Below, in pieces: positions 61,629 through 64,000 of a DNA stretch of 64,000 bases. The stretch comes from Sambucus nigra (taxonomy: Eukaryota > Streptophyta > Magnoliopsida > Dipsacales > Adoxaceae). Numbering within the stretch: position 1 is the stretch's first letter; each line of letters starts with the position of its first letter. The DNA lies in contig OX422221.1 of the NCBI GenBank assembly GCA_949130495.1, positions 26,485,917 through 26,549,916 of the forward strand, read 5' to 3'. Made by a program: the position numbers and the translations under genes. The notes beneath the pieces were generated by a model. That model had not been told where the DNA came from and did not search any database. It saw only the letters and a program-made list of their open reading frames with translations.

Positions 61629-62929
61629 TGTGTGCGTGTGTGTGTACTACACATCAACATATATATAGAAATCCAGGATACCGGAGTATTATGTCCATAC
61701 CCAAGCCTAAACTATTTAAGTCTATGGTTCGACTTCATTTTAATTAATTACACACTAATTAATTCTTATTATTTTGACGTATCCCTTTCAAGTATACCAG
61801 GACTCTCTATCTCTCGGCCCGAAATTCAATATTTTCAATCCACCCTTCAATTTCATGCAATCAAGTCCAATCAATTAAACAACAAGATTACAATATGCTA
61901 AATTATTAACTTACATCTCCAATTTCATGCAATCAAGTCCAATTAATTTCAAGGTTAGGTATTCCCAAATTAACCCTAATTCAATTCTCAATTTCTTAAT
62001 TCAGTTAGGGCAAGAACTGTAAATCTCCAAGATAACAAGTATGAATCAGTGAAATTTACAATAATATGGGAGACATCAAAGGTGGTTCGAATGAAATACT
62101 AGGTCGTTCGAATGACCCTCGTATTTCTTCTTCTCTCCCTTCTTCTAAAAACCCAGTCCGCCATTAACAAGTTTTCAACCTCTATTCTGAACAGATTTTT
62201 GCATTAAATCGTCTATATATTCATCTTAATCCATTCTTTTGTTACAATAAATCTATCCCTAACAATTTCATCAATTCAATCATCAATTTCATCAACTATC
62301 AAAACCCTTATAGATTTATAACTCCCATTCAAAGGAAATCCCCAATTTGCCCAAGAACAAACCTTAGAATTTAATTGAATTCCACCTCTTTTAATATGAC
62401 AAGATAGATGCAATTTAATAATCACAATTTAAACCACTTGCCTAAAAAATGAAGATCTAGGGCTTCGAATGAATGTGTTGAATTGCAATTGAAACAATCT
62501 CTCCAAGATTCCAAAGTTCCTTTTCTCTTTGGCTCTCCCATTAACTTTTTCCCCCTTTTTAGTCTTCTAATGTGATTTAATGTTGCCTAACCCTTACACA
62601 TTCGGGGTTAAAAACCCTATTCACACTTTTGGACCTATGGGCCTTATAAAAAATGCAATACTCTCTATATGGAGCTCTCATATGTCTAATTAGTCCCAAC
62701 ACTAAATATATGCATATAACTAGTCACTTAGGGCTATTTCAACTTCACCGGACTCAGCTGCTTAAAATTGCCATCCAGAATAAATTTGTAAAATTAACTC
62801 TCACCCGTTAACTTATTTAAATATGTTCACTTTTAAAAATCTCATTAATTAATTGTCATTAATTTACGACACGATGAATTAATTAAAAATAATAACCCAA
62901 AAACTTCCGAGGTGTTACATAGTTCCCCC

Positions 62930-62944
62930 CTTACAAGGAAATTT
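62930..62944 (-). other. Polypurine tract of G5
   Basis: On the minus strand GTAAGGGGGGAACTA directly precedes the LTR start TGTAACACC. Confidence 0.9.
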
Positions 62945-63048
62945 CGTCCCCGAAATTTGGACGTACCTGTTGTAAATAGCTCTGGATACTGTTCTCGCAA
63001 AACCTCCTCACGTTCACAAGTGGACTCGTTGGTACTATGATAACCCCA

Positions 63049-64000
63049 CTAAACCCGGACAAGCGACGCTACTTTTGATCGTAACTTGCGCTCACTGCGA
63101 TCTAAGGTTGCTACAGGCCTCTCCTCGTAAGAAATATTGGGCTGAAAATCTATCTGCTCAAGTGGGACATACCAAAACGCCCTTGGATTACTCTTATATT
63201 TCTTCAAGGATACAACATGAAATAAATTGTGGATACTCTTAAGATGATCGGTCAAACCCAAACGGTACGCTACCGGTTCAACTCTCTCAATGATGGGGAA
63301 AGGGCCCGCATACCTTGGCGCTCACTTCCCCTTTTTGCCAAATCTCATCACCCATTTCATAGGGGATACCCGCACTAACACCTGATCACCAATTTCTAAA
63401 TCTACATGCTTCCGATTAGCATCCGCGTAGCTCTTTTGTCTATCTTGGGCTATACGGATACTCCCCAGAATTAACTCAATCTTAGCGAAAGTATCCCGAA
63501 TCATCTCTGGCCCCAAAATTTTGTTATCCCTCACCTCCAACCAGCAATCTAGTGAGCGACAAGTCCTACGGTACAATGCCTCAAATGGGGTCATGCCTAC
63601 GAGTTGTTATACGCGAACTCCACCAACGGAGGGTACTGCTCCCAACCTCCCCAAAATCAAGAATGCTCATTCGTAGCATGTCTTCGAGTATCTGATTCAT
63701 CCTCTATGTTGGCCCATCCGTCTGAAGGTGATAGGTGGTACTCAACCTCAACTTGGTGCCTATAGACTCTAGGAGGCTTTACCAAAAATGTGATACGTCC
63801 CTATTGGACACTATATTGATCAGGACCCAAAGCAATCTAACTGTCTCCGCAATGAACAGTATCGCATACAATAAAGTTTCAAAATCCATATGAACTGGCA
63901 GAAAGTGGGCCACCTTGGTCAAACGTTCCACTATGACCCATATAGAATCGTGCCCTCTATATGAAACAGGGAACCCCATAATGAATTCCATAGACATGAT
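63049..64000 (-). pseudogene. G5 integrase C-terminus and chromodomain-like end
   Basis: Reading leftward from the window edge: integrase core piece (63779-63997; SMEFIMGF, GHDSIWVIVERLTK, NIVSNRDVSHFW), then the C-terminal part (63322-63594; MTPFEALYRR, IGDQVLVRVSPMKWVMRFGKKGK), then LKSIHNLFHVVSLKKY and YEERPVATLDRSERKLRSK, the start of a chromodomain-like end (63049-63261). The two catalytic Asp positions of the core read Glu and Asn, a frameshift separates the core from the C-terminus, and the RT part lies outside the window. Related to the matching region of G6. Confidence 0.85.

Larger units (their letters stand above)
60412..62929 (-). mobile_element. G5 gypsy 3' LTR
   Basis: About 2.5 kb, from a damaged start (TTTGACATCCCG for TGTGACA...) to GGTGTTACA on the plus strand, with a polypurine tract on its right. 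A different family from G1/G2 and G4/G6, but with the same kind of ends. It contains two (TA)n tracts, a fold-back (61360-61541) and TTCGAA motifs (62085-62130). An antisense frame at 61632 is not called. The other end lies outside the window. Confidence 0.85.

Overview
This window is nuclear DNA from a flowering plant, and in practice all of it is retrotransposon sequence. The evidence is the set of element families: chromovirus-type Ty3/gypsy, SIRE-type Ty1/copia, an Athila/Tat-like element, a copia-type TR-GAG element and an RTE-type LINE. Initiator-tRNA-Met and tRNA-Asp primer sites, polypurine tracts, TG...CA long terminal repeats (LTRs) and short target-site duplications (TSDs) support these calls. 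I see no host gene, tRNA, rRNA, CRISPR array or bacterial signal. The species cannot be named from the sequence; a eudicot is a guess.

Layout. The oldest layer is a tandem array, in minus orientation, of a non-autonomous element that encodes only a copia-type Gag (TR-GAG). From left to right: internal unit I (4370-5602), a truncated LTR (5603-6009), unit II (6010-8365), an LTR (8366-10589 continuing at 35631-35734), unit III (35735-36768 continuing at 55858-57474), an LTR (57475-59901) and unit IV (59902-60411). Younger elements cut it into pieces. G1 (gypsy, minus; 1-4369) is cut by the left edge of the window. G2 is a gypsy solo LTR (10590-35625, with TSD CATAA). G6 is a chromovirus (plus; 36769-55852). 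G5 is a gypsy (minus; 60412 to the right edge).

G2 is itself split by G3, an Athila/Tat-like non-autonomous element (plus; 12796-35003, TSD TCGAT). G3 is split by G4, a gypsy-type element without visible coding capacity (minus; 15136-28030). G4 is split by an RTE LINE (minus; 20202-23167) with a 16-bp TSD. That makes five levels of nesting. The 3' LTR of G6 is split by a SIRE-type copia (minus; 47274-55787, TSD CGGAC).

Coding state. The copia at 47274-55787 is the best preserved: gag and pol lie in a single frame broken by only four stop codons. G6 keeps recognisable Gag, protease, reverse transcriptase, RNase H, integrase and chromodomain segments but has many stops, mostly TAG, and several frameshifts. 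The LINE keeps long endonuclease and reverse transcriptase segments. All appear inactive. The LTRs hold most of the non-coding structure: (TA)n tracts, a 47-bp minisatellite, and clusters of short CG-containing palindromes that recur in LTRs of unrelated families.
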